Origin: Ailanthus altissimus
Lineage: Eukaryota; Streptophyta; Magnoliopsida; Sapindales; Simaroubaceae
DNA length: 64,000 nucleotides
Direction of reading: 5' to 3'
NCBI GenBank assembly: GCA_946807835.1
Contig: OX327704.1
Location: 3,534,001-3,598,000, forward strand
Part shown: one piece after another, positions 23,421-35,298 of the stretch
Layout of the letters: every line of letters begins with the position of its first letter
Position numbering within the stretch: the first letter of the stretch is position 1
Notes under the pieces: generated by a model
Seen by the model: only the letters and a program-made list of their open reading frames with translations
What the model was told of the DNA's origin: nothing
Database searches by the model: none
Made by a program: the position numbers and the translations under genes

Positions 23421-25956
23421 TGTTGGATATCGAGTGTATACATAATTTCAAAAATTAATTATACGCAGCGGAAGCATGTTACATATACACCTATTTTAAT
23501 AAATTCAACATATATATATATATATATCACATATATACGTAAGTATAACAATTATACAATTATAAACATGATGAACAATATTGTATTATAACATAATGTA
23601 AATACTCACCTAATGAAGGTAGTTTTTCAAAAATTTCAAGTCTTTCAATAATCCATGTGAAGAGCTCACCTCGAAGTATATGTTGAACAATTCTAGTCTA
23701 TAACCTTTAGTGGGATTAAGGAGTTAGAATTGTAATTTTAGAATTTTCAGCAACTTGTATTCAACCTCTTTGAATACATATACTTGTTTCATAAACAAGA
23801 ATATGATTTAGCCATCCATGGAAGAGGAGAAGAAGATGAAGTTTTATTTTGTTCTTGTTAATAACTCCTTACTAACATAACAAGAATTATTTTTCTATAT
23901 TGTCATTTACAATAATTCTAAACATGTAGAAATCTGAAAAATTACAAAATAATAACTTCACCTTGTATTCTTTCAACTCCTTGAAAGGAAAAATGAGACC
24001 AAAAATATCTCTCACTCTCTCCTTTGCACTTGGCCGAATTCTTCTCCAAGAATTAAATGAATTCTTGTTTTCTCTTCATTTGTTTTGTTTTAATTTTTTA
24101 CCATAAAAAATTCAATTGCTTTCACTACTTTCATAATGGATGAAATATTATCATTATATTAAGAAGTGTTTCACCAATTAGCTAAGAAATGGCCGGCCAA
24201 CTATTAGAAACAAAATGAATAAAATTCATTTAATGGCTTATTTTAATACATGTAATATAAAGAAATCCTCCGCCATTCACAATGGCCAAATATTAAATTC
24301 ATGTAAACAAAATTAATGCAATAAATTATATAATAATCTTTAGTGCATTAAATGTATATAATAAATAAATCAAAAACTAAAATTTGATTATTTAATTAAT
24401 ATAATAAAATAAATTAAAAACTATTTTTGTATTATTTTATTAATATATCATGATACAAAATGAAGGGTTTAGATTTTGTCATTTGTTACAATTCTATTGG
24501 TTGACAACTTTTGTTAATAATATTATCAAATAAAACAAAAACTATTTTTGTATTATTTAATAAATATATCATGAAACAAAATGAAGGGCTTAGATCTTGC
24601 CATTTGTCACCATTCTATTGGTTAACAACTTTTATTAATTAATTAAATGATGTACTTAACAATTAAGTCTTGACAAATGTACATTCGGAGGGATCTCGAA
24701 ATAATTATTTTATTTGGCTGAAATTTATTGGATCGAATTAATTCAATCCAATCCGCTACCCCAGTGCGCAACGAGTACACTTCATATTGTGAGACTCTCT
24801 AGGTCTACACCTAATTTGTCATATGGAGCTCCTCCATACGTCTATGAACGATACCTCACACACACGTTACAGATATTACAAATTAGCGTGTTAGACTATG
24901 TCAGTTGAGGTTATTGCATATTCGTATAATCCTTCCATCAATTTATATCCTTGAAAAGCAAAGATATAGATCATCACCGTCAAATCTCTATTTGCTCAAC
25001 CATGAACTTATCTCCAGATTTATATTTCATTAAACAATATTTACAAACACTTTTGTGATATTGTTTATTCCTCCAGAAAATATTTTTGGAGGTTTATGCT
25101 TGCGGCCACAAGACTTTCTAAAATACAATCTCGGAGCATCAGGATATACAACCCATTCATATGAGCTGATGGATCCCATATCTACACACACTAGACTCTA
25201 TGAGCATCGGACTATATCCAGCGACACCCAGTGGTTAGACCATGAAATGTTTCTAACATGTGTGGAACTAAAGCATGATGGATCACTCACAAGTCCACCA
25301 TGGTACTCAGGTCAAAGGACCACAAATACTACTCAACTCGGAAGACCTGCCATTGACGGCTTTATGAGATGTCTATTGGAGGTCCTCGTGAGTCTGTTCA
25401 ATATTCAGTCCTTACTGAATACCTGTATCTCTATACGAGCTTCTTACTAAGCTCATAGTTTGCTAAGACTAACCATCTGGACCATCTAGATATAGACATA
25501 CACTAATCTATATTAATAGGTTTCACCGATAGACCCGCATCGATGAAATTAGATTAGGAACATTGTGTTTGAGAATATACTTGCATAATGACATTTCCTA
25601 GCACCATCTGCAATTCCTTGCAGCTATGGCATTACTAATATATTCTCAGGTCATTATCCCATTTTAGATAAGGTTCTAACTCTTTAAATTTCGTTAACTA
25701 TATGAACATGTTAACTCTTAGCATAACTAACTCTTAGTATTTATAACTATTAGTGTTGCTAACTCTTAGCACTGATTTAAACTCCTTTAGACCAGATCTG
25801 AACTCCTTCAAATCATACAATGTCTAAAACGTTATAAGCATCTTACCATTTTAATAATAAATAATATTAACAATTTTATTAGAAATAATAATTGTATAAA
25901 TACTATCATTATATATTTATACATAATGGGATGGTACATAAGCACTAATCCCAACA
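23421..25956 (+). mobile_element. 2.5-kb solo-LTR-like element with perfect 5-bp target duplication
   Basis: It begins TGTTGGATATCGAG and ends CTAATCCCAACA, a TGTTGG...CCAACA pair. It is flanked on both sides by ACTAA (23,416-23,420 and 25,957-25,961). The length and single copy fit a solo LTR. It has an internal 121-bp tandem duplication near 24,421-24,650. Small ORFs inside (for example 25,055-25,450) are not gene-like. Related sequence forms the inverted repeat at 29,612-33,153. Confidence 0.85.
24421..24650. repeat. Tandem duplication, 121-bp unit
   Basis: CTATTTTTGTATTATTT and the following AAAATGAAGGGYTTAGATYT, CATTTGT and TCTATTGGTT blocks occur twice, 121 bases apart, inside the LTR-like element. 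Confidence 0.8.
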
Positions 25957-26879
25957 ACTAATGTGGAGGGCGTACAAGTGTTTTTAGAAAATAGGATAAT
26001 TGATCATTTTTTTTGCCTTATGTTCTTCTAATCTTGACATTTTATTTTTACCATTGGTGTAGGTATATATTCAGAATGAGAGTCTACTAAAGAAACTTTC
26101 CTCCTAAACCCTGTTCCTGTAGCTACTCCCAACGTTTTAGAGTCTGCCATTTTCGTGAAACCTCTACGATCTGCACCTCTTTCTAAGAATGAGCTTCTAA
26201 AAACTCCTTATGTTATTAAGTCTACCATTCATGCTGGGGCAGTTCTTGATATTCCTATTCTCATTCTTGATATAAGAAGGATCTTCTTGATATTGTTAAA
26301 ATGTCTTTAAAACTTCCCTCAAGAGGGCTTGGGTTCTTTGTAAGCAGAAGTTATCTGAGAAGCCATCTTTCTCAAAACGTTACAAATCTACTGCTCTTTG
26401 TGGTTTTGAGGCTATTTTAGAGCTAGTTGGAACTATAGTTGAAGCTTCTCAGGTTTTAGTGGAACCTCTTATTGAATCTAGGCCTTTTAGTATTCATTCA
26501 CATGACACTTCTTTTGTTCCAAAGGTTCCACACATTCTAACTTCAAAACCCTTTATTGGGGCTGATCTTTTTGGTGTAATAGGTTATTTTCTCACTTTGT
26601 TGACCCTCGAATAGAGAGTTTTGTGCTTTTAGGTAGAAATAATTTTTTGGTACCTTTTATCATTTTTTCTTTTACATCTTTATTTTGTAAATGGTCTTGT
26701 ACTTGGAACTTTTTAATTAAATGAATTATACTTTCATTGATTCTCTATATCTATTACTTATCTTGGTTTTGAATTGTTGTTCTTTGGATATCTTAAAATA
26801 TAAAAGGAATATGTTAAGAGCTTTGTTTCTTCTGTTTTCTAAAATTTTGAGTCTTAAATCTTGGTTTTCTTTTAAGGGG

Positions 26880-27165
26880 CAAGTGGAAGGTGGTGAGAAC
26901 CTTCTTCCTCTTAGACTCTTTCTATTTTTTGAACTCTAGTACTCTTTTTTATTTTTGGAACTCTGGTACTTGATTCTTCAGTTTCTTTTTAAAGGACGAG
27001 AGGAAGGTGGTGAGAATCTTTTTCCTCTTGAACCCTTTCTTTTATTAGAATTCTGGACCTAGTTCTTTTTTTTCTAATGAAAGAAATAAAGGTGGTTATG
27101 ACCTTTTTCTTCTTTATATAGAACTCTGGATCTATTTATTTTATCTTTCAAATCATGAGAGAAAG
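26880..27165. repeat. Short tandem repeat block A in the gypsy 3' region
   Basis: GGAAGGTGGTGAGAACCTT-type units recur at about 26,886, 27,004 and 27,089, each followed by a TTCCTCTT and GAACTCTGG run. It merges into block B. Confidence 0.65.
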
Positions 27166-27835
27166 GTACCATGTACTCTATTCCCTTAACGTTTTTTCAT
27201 AATGTGAGAAAAAGGTATTAGGTACATCCAATCCTCTTAATTTTTCAGTTTCAGAATGTAAGAGGAAGGTACTATGTACTCCAATCCTCTTAATTTCTTT
27301 GCTTCAAAAATTAAGGGGAAGTACTATATACTCTAATCCCTTTTGCGTTTTAGAAAGGTACTAGGTACTTCAGTTCTCTTAATTTCTTTATTTCAAAACA
27401 TAAGGGAAAGATACTTTATACGCTAATTCGTTCGATATTTTGGGAAGGTACTAAGTACTCCAATCTCGTTAATTTTTCTTTTTAAAAATGTGAGGGAAAG
27501 GTACTATATACTTCAAGCCTCTCGATGTTTTGGGGAAGGTACGAAGTATCTCAATCCCCTTAATTTTTCTATTTCAAAATTTGAAGGAAAAGTACTATGT
27601 ACTTCAATCTCTTTAATGTTTTGGGGAAGGTACTAAGTACTTCAATCCTCTTAATTTTTTTTATTTCAAAATATAAGGGGAAGGTACTATATAATCTAAT
27701 CCTTGCAGTATTTTGGGAAAGGTACTATATACTGCAATACCCTCGACATTTTAAAGAAGTACTATGTACTTTAATCTCCTTAATTTTCCTTGTTTAAACC
27801 ATGAGGGGAAGGTACCAGGTACTCTAATCTCCTCA
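27160..27835. repeat. Tandem repeat block B, about 90-bp dimer built from two half-units
   Basis: The motif GGTACTAxxTACT recurs about 15 times with alternating spacings of about 37-39 and 52-55 bases, separated by AATCCTCTTAATTT and TATTTCAAAA runs. The position between integrase and the 3' LTR matches the tandem-repeat arrays of Tat/Ogre-type elements. Confidence 0.85.
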
Positions 27836-27937
27836 CGCTTGTTTCATCGTGAGTATTATGATAAAAAATAACAAACTTTATTGAAAACATGATAATAATT
27901 AGTTTTTTACACATAATATTTTTTATTTTGATATGTT

Positions 27938-29095
27938 CTAAAGGGTTCGTATATCCTCTATTCCTATAGCCTGTAACATGTATACTCCTTGATCTAGCTT
28001 CTTTATTACTCTATACGGTCCTTTCAAGATTGTACTAATCTTGCTCGCATTTTTATACTTGTTAATATCCAGTGCTTCCCTTAGCACTAGGTCTCCATCA
28101 TTGATGATTATGTGTTCTACTTGTTTCTTCATTCTTTTCTTGTATATTGCTACGTGGATTGCTGCAATGTCTCAAGCCTCATTGGTTAGGTCATTTGCAT
28201 GAGTTAGGGTTTTATCATTCAGCTGTAGGTCTACTATCCTCATCCTCAAAGTTAGAATGAATAATTTCATCAACAAAATGACTTCCGTTCCATATACTAG
28301 TGCACAATACGAGCTTTTCGTGGAACTGTTCTCTTATCCTATATACCTACAAGAGATTTGGTAGTTCCTATTTCCTTTTTTTTTCTTCATTCAAGCCTTT
28401 TTTTCAAGGAAGTAAAAATTGTCTTATTTGTGATCTCCACTTGTCCATTCCCTTATCGGTAGATCTTAGAGGAGGATCTTTACTCAATTTTATACATCTT
28501 GCAGAAGGTTGTCATTATATGGCTAATGAATTGCTTCCCATTTTTCTAATACTAGTACTTTCGATATCCCAAAATTAGTTATGATGTTAACCCAAAGGAA
28601 ATTATTTTACCTTGGATCCCGTAATATTGCTGTAAGCTTTCGCATTCACCTACTTAGTGAAATAATTAGTCTCTAGTAACACAAATCATTTTCCTCCTCT
28701 TACCATAGACAGTGGTCCAATGATATCCATGCTCTATTATAGAAGGGTTAAGAGCTAGAAATTGTATGTAGGCTGTTAGGAGGAAAGTGCATTAGCGAAG
28801 CATGCTTCTGACACTTCTTGCATCTCTTCACATAATCAGGGCTTCAATTTTTAATGTGGGCCAGTAGTATCCCTATCTCAAGATTTTATGTGCTAGTGTC
28901 CATCCACGTTAGCGGTAACTACAGATTGTCTCGTGTACTTTTTCTAAGATCTTTTATCTTTCTTCCTTGGACATCTGAGGTATACCCTTAATGATGCTCA
29001 CCTATAAAGTGTTTCCTTATGAAAAAAGAACATTCCTATTTTATCTTTTAGCTTTCGAGCTTCTTCTCTGTCATTTAAAAGCTTTCTATTGTTGT
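27938..29095 (-). pseudogene. gypsy integrase relic (zinc-binding, core, C-terminal)
   Basis: In - strand order: EEARKLKDKIGMFFFHKETLYR (HHCC-leading region, from 29,095), CEEMQEVSEACFAN near the second Cys pair, TDYFTKWVE-like sequence around 28,650-28,730, VYGTEVILLMK near 28,290, and the C-terminal DGDLVLREALDINKY with LKGPYRVIKKLDQGVYML (28,080-27,950). The last is the GDLVLRR...GPYRV hallmark of Ty3/gypsy integrases. Stops and frameshifts interrupt it, so it is inactive. Confidence 0.8.
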
Positions 29096-29099
29096 ATGT

Positions 29100-29312
29100 T
29101 TTCTTTAAGCGCAAGTATACGCTATCGTAACAAGTAATATAGGAACTTATAAAGGCAGATGTCAAACCACATGGATAATTATTATTTTTTACCAAGTACT
29201 AAAATTGTATCTTTCAAGTAATTATCCAGAAAATCAAATCTTCAAATTGTAAATATTTAAATAAATTAAATAAAGTATAGAAAATAATGAAGTATACTTG
29301 CGTTTAAAGAAA
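29100..29312. repeat. 213-bp segment with 21-bp terminal inverted repeats
   Basis: TTTCTTTAAGCGCAAGTATAC at 29,100-29,120 (21 bases, one more than a short motif) is matched in inverted form by 29,292-29,312 with one mismatch. The reading of the gypsy integrase ends exactly where this begins. It may be a small foldback element or an LTR-edge relic. Confidence 0.5.
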
Positions 29313-29611
29313 GCCTGACACTAATGTATAGAGAAAGCCTAGGGTTAATTACTCTCCTTCAATATATTTTCTAAAGATTAATTCTTTAATATTTATATCA
29401 TTCAATTCTTATTATTGGTCAAGACACTAATTTATTCACAAAGCCTCTCTCAAGGTCAAGTAAGTATATCTTAATTCACCAAATACCTATATCTCTATGG
29501 TAATTGTAATAAATCAAGATTCATTAAGAATACGTCTTATTGAACATACATGTCAATTAATTATATTTTTATCTTAAATTAGAACTTGTAAATGTCACTC
29601 TACTATTAATG
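29313..29611. other. AT-rich spacer within the gypsy interior insertion
   Basis: No coding potential. It has a run resembling gypsy LTR edge sequence (CCTCTCTCAAGGTCAAG) but no definite feature. Confidence 0.35.
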
Positions 29612-32600
29612 TGTTTTAGGGTGTATGCATGTAATTGTGTACATGTTGAAAAACTAAATACATGTACCATATACACGATTTCGTAGCAGAATTAAGCATA
29701 TGATCAACATATACACATATAACTTATATCATTAACCACATACTCTTGAAGAACTCCGGTGAAGATTTCAACTTTGGATTCTTCATAACTTCAACCTTAA
29801 GCTCACTTTGTAGTGCACTATTGTACAATTCTAGTTCATAACAATCCAGTATGATTATAAAACTAGAATAGCAGCAACTGAATTTTCAGCAACAAGTTTT
29901 TGTTTCTTGAAAGAAAAAAAATAAGTGAAAGAAAAATAATAAGAATTGAATTTTCTTTCTCACTAGTTTTTCTCACAACCCTTTGTTTAAAGGAAAACTC
30001 TTAAAACCAAAAACAGTCTCTAATCCTCTTTACCTCCCAAGTTTTTTGCTTCTAATTATTAATCAATTATTCAATTTAATTTTTAAGTGTGTTAAATATT
30101 TCACAAGTGCTCCCAAAATTGATTAAGTGGCCAAAATTAAAAAAACAAGATTTGGTGGCTATTATACCTAATTAGGTATATGTCTCCCACCTAAATCATA
30201 ATAACAAACAACTAAATAAATATTATTATTTATTTAAATAATATTTATTCAATTATTCAAAAAACTATTTGAATAATTAATTTTTTACCTTTTTTAATTT
30301 TGCTAACATAGTTAATGGGTAAATTCATGGTGAAATAATTTATAGAATAAAATTTTGCTACTTGTTAATATTTAATTAATTAATAACTCTTACAACTAAT
30401 TAAGTAATGTACTTAACTTTTAAGTCTAGACAAGTGTACAACATGAGGAACCCTAAAATAAATTTTTAGTTTGTTGAAATTTCTAACTGTTTAATCCATA
30501 ATGCTGTCCTAGTGTACAATGAGTACACTTCATATTGTGATACTCTCTAAGTCCACACCCAAATTGCCATATGAAACTCATTTATATGTCCATGAATGAT
30601 TCTCCACACATACGTTACGAATATTATAAACCGGTGCGTTAGACCATACAAGTTGAGATTATAAGATATCCGTATAATCTATTCATCATTTATATCAGGA
30701 TAGAGTGGAGATATAGATCAATACCGTCAAATCTCTATATGCTCGACCATAAGCTTATCTTTAGAATTGTATTTTAATAAATAATATTTTCAAACACTAT
30801 TGTGATATTATTTATTCATAGGGTTAAACTATTTTCTCGTAAATTATTGTTTATAGCCATAAGACTTTTTGAAATACAATTTTAGAGCATTAGGATATAA
30901 TACTCACCCAAATAAGCTGATAGATCCAATATCTATGCACACCAGACTCTATGCGTATCGGACCATACCTAGTGACACTCAGCGGTCAGACCATGAAAGG
31001 TTTCTGATATGTGTAGAACCAAAGTATGGTGAATCACTCATAAGCCCACCGTGGCACTCAAGTTAAATGACTATGAATACTACTCAACTCGAAAGATTTT
31101 CCATTGACGATTTTATGAGATGTCTATTAGAGCTCTTTATGAGTTTGTTCAGTATTCAATCCTGACTGAATCTAAGGAGTTAGAGCCTTATCTAAAATAC
31201 CACAAAGACCTGATAATCTATTAGTAATGATATAGTTGCAAAAAGTTGTAAATGGTGTTAGAAAATGTCATTATGCAAGTATATTCATAAACATTATGTT
31301 CCTAATCGATCTTAACTGATACGGGTTTATCGGTGAAACCTTTTTATATTGATTAATGTATGTCTATATATGAATGGTTCAGATGGTTAGTCTTATTAGA
31401 CCATAAGTTTAGTGGAAGCTCGTATAGGCATATGAGTATTCAGTGAGGACTGAGTACTGAACAGATTTATGACTACCTCCAATAGATATCCCTTGAACTC
31501 TTCAATGGTAGGTCTTCTTAAGTTGTGTGGTATTTGAGGTATTTTAACCTGAGCACCATGGTGGGCCTGTAAGTGATCCACTATACTTTGGTTCTACAAA
31601 TGTCAAAGACCTTTTATAGTTTGACTACTATGTGTCTCTAGGTATGTTCTGTTGCTTATGGAGTCTGGTGTGTGTAGACATGGGATTCGTCAGCTCACAT
31701 GGGTGAGTTATATATCTTAATGCTCCAAGATTGTATTTCATAAAGTTTTATGGCTATAAGTAGTAAACACGAAAAAGAGTTTTATGTGAAATAAATAATA
31801 TTACAAAAGTATTTGTGGATGGTGTTTGCATAAATATGAATATAGAGATAAGTTCACGAATGAGAAAATAGAGATTTGATGATTATCTATGTATCTGATC
31901 TTCTAATATATAGGTGATAGAGGGATGATATATATGTTATGACCTCAACTTGTATAGTCTTACGTGCTGATTTGTAATATCCGCAATGTGTGCGTGGAGT
32001 ATCATTCATGGACGTATAGAGGAGTTCGATATGAAAAATCGAACATAGACCTAGGAAGTCCTACAATATAGAGTGTACTTATTGTGCACTAGGGTAGCAG
32101 ATTAAATTGATAGTTCGATTCAAGATATTTCAATAAATCGAATATTTATTTTAAGATCTCTTGAGTTGTGCACTTGTTAAAATTTAAGTATTAAGTACAT
32201 CAATTAGTTAACAAAATTTATTGACTAGTGGAATGATGACAAGTGGCACAATTTGTACTATAGATTGTTTGATCTTGAATTGACTAAATTGCCCTTACTT
32301 GCGTGACAAGCAATCTCAATCTCATCAAATTAAAGCAATTTTTTTAATTATTATTATTTTGCTCAAAAGGCAAGAAAATAAAATTAGTATGACTATGGTA
32401 TACTATACATGGTGGTTGGGCCTTTACTTGTTAAACAATTAAAAGGGAAAATAAGCTTATAAAATGGAAATGTGCTTCATTTTTCAAGGATGAGTGGCAC
32501 GGCTAAAAGAAGAGAAAAGTAATAGCAAAAGGTGTTTTTTGATTTGTTTTAATAGTTAAAATAATTATTCATCTTCTTCTTAAAATTGTGACCGGCCATT

Positions 32601-33153
32601 ATCAATGGAGAAATAAAATTAATATTTGTCAATGCAAGAGTTGTAAGATACATAACATTAATTCTATTTCTATTGAAACAAGTTATTGGTGGTTAAGAGA
32701 TAACCAAATTATAATGTTTAAGTGTTAAACACTTTGTGCTCGAATTAGACCTGTCATTCTAGTGACTCAAGCCTACCTTGTTGGGTTCTAGAATTAATTT
32801 TATTTCTATTGAAACAAGTTATTGGTGGTTAAGAGATAACTAAATTATAATGTTTAAGTGTTAAACACTTTATGCTAGAGATCTATCATTCTAGTGACTC
32901 AACCCTACCTTGTTGGGTCTTAAAATTGCCTATGACTACGTTTCAAGGTTAACTTAAGTTTTGAACTAAATTTCCAAAGGCATACAAGATGATATCTCAA
33001 TCTTAATATTCATTAATGTAATGAAGACTTAATTTAATGTGTTTATTGCATTAGAAAATTAGATTTTTGGTTCCATTGCATAATATATATGTATGAGATG
33101 CATAAACTGTATTGTGATAAACACATTGCACATACATACACCTTAGGAAAATA
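29612..33153. mobile_element. Two inverted copies of the 2.5-kb LTR, tail to tail (large palindrome)
   Basis: 29,612 to about 31,170 matches 23,421 to about 25,415 in the same direction. From about 31,175 to 33,153 the sequence matches 25,690 back to 23,421 in the opposite direction; for example AAGGAGTTAGAGCCTTATCT is the complement of the 25,665-25,685 region. Both outer ends correspond to the LTR start, and both inner ends lack the LTR tail. The result is an imperfect inverted repeat with arms of about 1.6-2.0 kb. It sits inside the decayed gypsy element. Confidence 0.75.
32655..32926. repeat. Tandem duplication, 136-bp unit
   Basis: TATTGAAACAAGTTATTGGT starts at 32,671 and again at 32,807, followed in both by GGTTAAGAGATAAC, AATGTTTAAGTGTTAAACAC and CTAGTGACTCAA. 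It is present in the right arm only. Confidence 0.85.
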
Positions 33154-33164
33154 GCATGCATTTA

Positions 33165-34080
33165 ACTACTTTCGAATCGTAGTTGCTAATCTTACTTAAT
33201 TCCTTGAAGAATCAATTCAAGAAGCTCTTACTTGATTCAATTTTTCCTGTCTCATAAAAAACACATTTGATGTAGTCTTTCTCCTTTTTTGATTGTGGAT
33301 ATAATACGACAATGAATGCTATTATGAGTTCCTTGAAGGAAGAGATAGAGTTTTCTTTCAATTGTCGGAACCAATTATAAGTCGGTCCTTAATGGCTGGA
33401 AGGGAAGATTATGCTTTTTAGGGCATCATCATTGCTATGCATGTTTATCTTCACATTGAAGTGGAAGATGTATTCCTTAAGGTTCTCTGACCTATCATAA
33501 AAAGTGAAGTTTGTAGGACAAACTTTTTCAGCCTTTCTACTTTCCTTATCTCATTCGTGTATGGGTCTTGATTGGCATTTCTAGCTAGAGAGATATTATA
33601 CTCCATGCCTCAAAGTTTAGAACTCTTTCATAAAGTTCACTTATCTCTTTCAAGATCACGGCTTTGAACTCCTACTCTTTCGTTGACCGAATCCTTGGTA
33701 CTACTGCTTCTGGCTCCTCAGGCTGCTCTATGGTCTCCTTCCTCCTAAGGTTGTCAGGTAACTGTTAGGGGTTCCCCGTTTGTGTATCTTAGGGTAGATG
33801 CTCCTCAAAGTCATATTGGAAGCCTACGCCTACTTCTACGGCTTTCAAATAGTTTCAGATCTTTTGATTTTCTCTCTGTGACTCCTTCAGTTCCTTTAAG
33901 ATTTCTATTGGGATCTCTAGTATGGCCACAGAAGCATTGTCGTTGTCTCTATCTTTTATGAGGGACAAGGCTTTGTCCTTTACTAGTTTCGATTTCGGTT
34001 GATCGCAGATTGTTGTTTCTTATCGTAATGATGGCTTTTCTTTAAATTAGCTTTTATTCTTTCCATATAGTCGGTGCCAT
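33165..34080 (-). pseudogene. gypsy gag relic (retrotransposon gag domain)
   Basis: A plausible start ATG is at 34,080 (- strand, MAPTIW). The gag core is clear near 33,520-33,340: RTLRNTSSTSM or, in the other frame, YDRSENLKEYIFHFNVKI, then NWFRQLKENSISSFKELI, the expected NWFxxLxxxSIxSFxEL motif. It is followed by KSFLNXFFKEL. Stops and frameshifts occur in the N-terminal half. Gag would package the element RNA. Confidence 0.75.
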
Positions 34081-34239
34081 TAAAAACTCAAAGGTTAGAA
34101 CTTTATAGAAAATTACGTCTTAATCCTTGAATAATCTTCGAATTATTGTGAAAGAACACCATCTTCTGTACAAAAAAAAAAAAAACCTCTAACACTCAAG
34201 TGAGTAACTATCCAACAAATATGTGATGTGTGTGGGAGT

Positions 34240-34775
34240 GCTTCAAACAAGAGATTTATGCTCTATATTTTTCTCATAAATGTTGTAGTATTCAACTTCT
34301 CCATAAATTATAACCATTATGAGTGCCTATTTATAGTATGAACATGACAAAGTCCAAATCACTTAGAAGATACGATAAACGCATCGTGATAAAATAATCA
34401 TCATAATAATCCAATCATCTTATCATGATGTGATTATATTATACTTTATAAGTATTACATGATGTGAATAAATAAATTATGAATTAATTTATTAAGGAAT
34501 TAAAGGTATTTATTCCTTATGCCAAGATTCTTTGATCATGCTCAATCATGATTCTTTAAGAATTTTAATTTAAATAAAACAGTTAAATAATGAAAAGACA
34601 TATATTATTAATTTCAAATTTTTATTATTTTGTTGAACTCTTTATTTTATTTTTTTTAAAATTTTTAACGAAGGGCTAAACTTTTTGTTTAAATTTAAAA
34701 TTTTAGATTAATTAACTTATTAGGTCTAATTCGTCTTCGTTAGGCTTGTTTTTGTTTATCAAAGTTGTAAATTTT
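34240..34775 (-). repeat. 5' LTR of the gypsy element
   Basis: Homologous to 21,588-22,135. The edges are defined only by loss of similarity, so they could be off by tens of bases. A primer-binding site is expected between 34,081 and 34,239 but was not identified. Confidence 0.7.
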
Positions 34776-34899
34776 TTTTTTATAGAGTAAAATATTTAAA
34801 TTTATTTCATAATAAATTTAAATATAATAAATAATTTTAAAATTTATATTATTTTATTACTTAATAATTAGATAACATCTTAATTTAAAATATTATTTA

Positions 34900-35298
34900 T
34901 AAAATACAGCATTCTCTTCGTAAAGAAAGGCCATCCGAATTACAGCCACTCATGTCACATGGAAAATCTAAGTCTTTAAGTTTTGACGGATGCATCACAA
35001 TGAAAAGTTAACCACAAATACAGCCACGTAATCACTCGGACCCACTAAAATGTGATGAATATATGACGTGGCACTTGTTGTACTTAAGGATTTGCAGTGC
35101 AGTACCGATGTGCAAGTGCGGAGCCAAAATCATAATAAAAAGAAAAACAATCCGTTAAAATCAGTTATGAGGCCAGGCTTTAGCCATTCATATTTTCTCT
35201 TATCCTTGCGCTTAATCACCAACCACCACTTGAAATTCTCTCTTCTCTCTCTCCCAACACAATTTAACTCGCTCCTTCCAACTCTCTGAGTTGAATTA
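34900..35298 (+). promoter_or_regulatory. Promoter and 5' UTR region of the TAP38-like gene
   Basis: The 400 bases before the start codon hold ACGTGGC (35,066-35,072), a G-box/ABRE core, and CCACGTAA near 35,022. A CT-rich tract (35,238-35,260, CTCTCTTCTCTCTCTCCC) just before the ATG resembles the pyrimidine-rich leaders of photosynthesis genes. No convincing TATA box was seen. Light or ABA control is only suggested by these motifs. Confidence 0.4.

Larger units (their letters stand above)
22471..26723 (+). pseudogene. Antisense coding-like region of the gypsy element (interrupted by an LTR insertion at 23,421-25,956)
   Basis: On the strand opposite to gag-pol, a CT-rich leader (about 22,400-22,460) is followed by ATGGCAAG and then GTTTGT, an ATG followed at once by a donor-like site. 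Protein-like stretches follow: WERFLKIFF and FYNHLAHWERVCH, and LLTMTSLCLKFLNPIYSFSV with LLAHGQTLYSSILFLLEID (23,110-23,260). After the LTR insertion come NPVPVATPNVLESAIFVKPL and STIHAGAVLDIPILI (26,100-26,280), preceded by ACCATTGGTGTAG, acceptor-like. Stops are numerous. Tat-lineage elements are known to carry antisense ORFs between pol and the 3' LTR. This region fits that by position and strand; a plant-mobile-domain relationship is possible but I cannot confirm it. Confidence 0.45.
21588..34775 (-). mobile_element. Ty3/gypsy retrotransposon of Tat type, heavily interrupted
   Basis: Related direct repeats at 21,588-22,135 and 34,240-34,775 act as LTRs. Between them, on the - strand, lie gag (33,165-34,080) and integrase (27,938-29,095) in that order, so the 5' LTR is the one at 34.2-34.8 kb. 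Downstream of integrase comes a tandem-repeat block and a long + strand coding-like region. A long post-pol segment with tandem repeats and an antisense ORF is known for Tat/Ogre-type elements. Protease, reverse transcriptase and RNase H are missing. The gap is now filled by other insertions (29,100-33,153). Confidence 0.8.

Noticed and set aside
25055..25450. 131-codon open frame inside the 2.5-kb LTR-like element
   Set aside because: It lies in an LTR, matches no known protein, and the same region is broken in the related inverted copies at 30,869 and 31,581.
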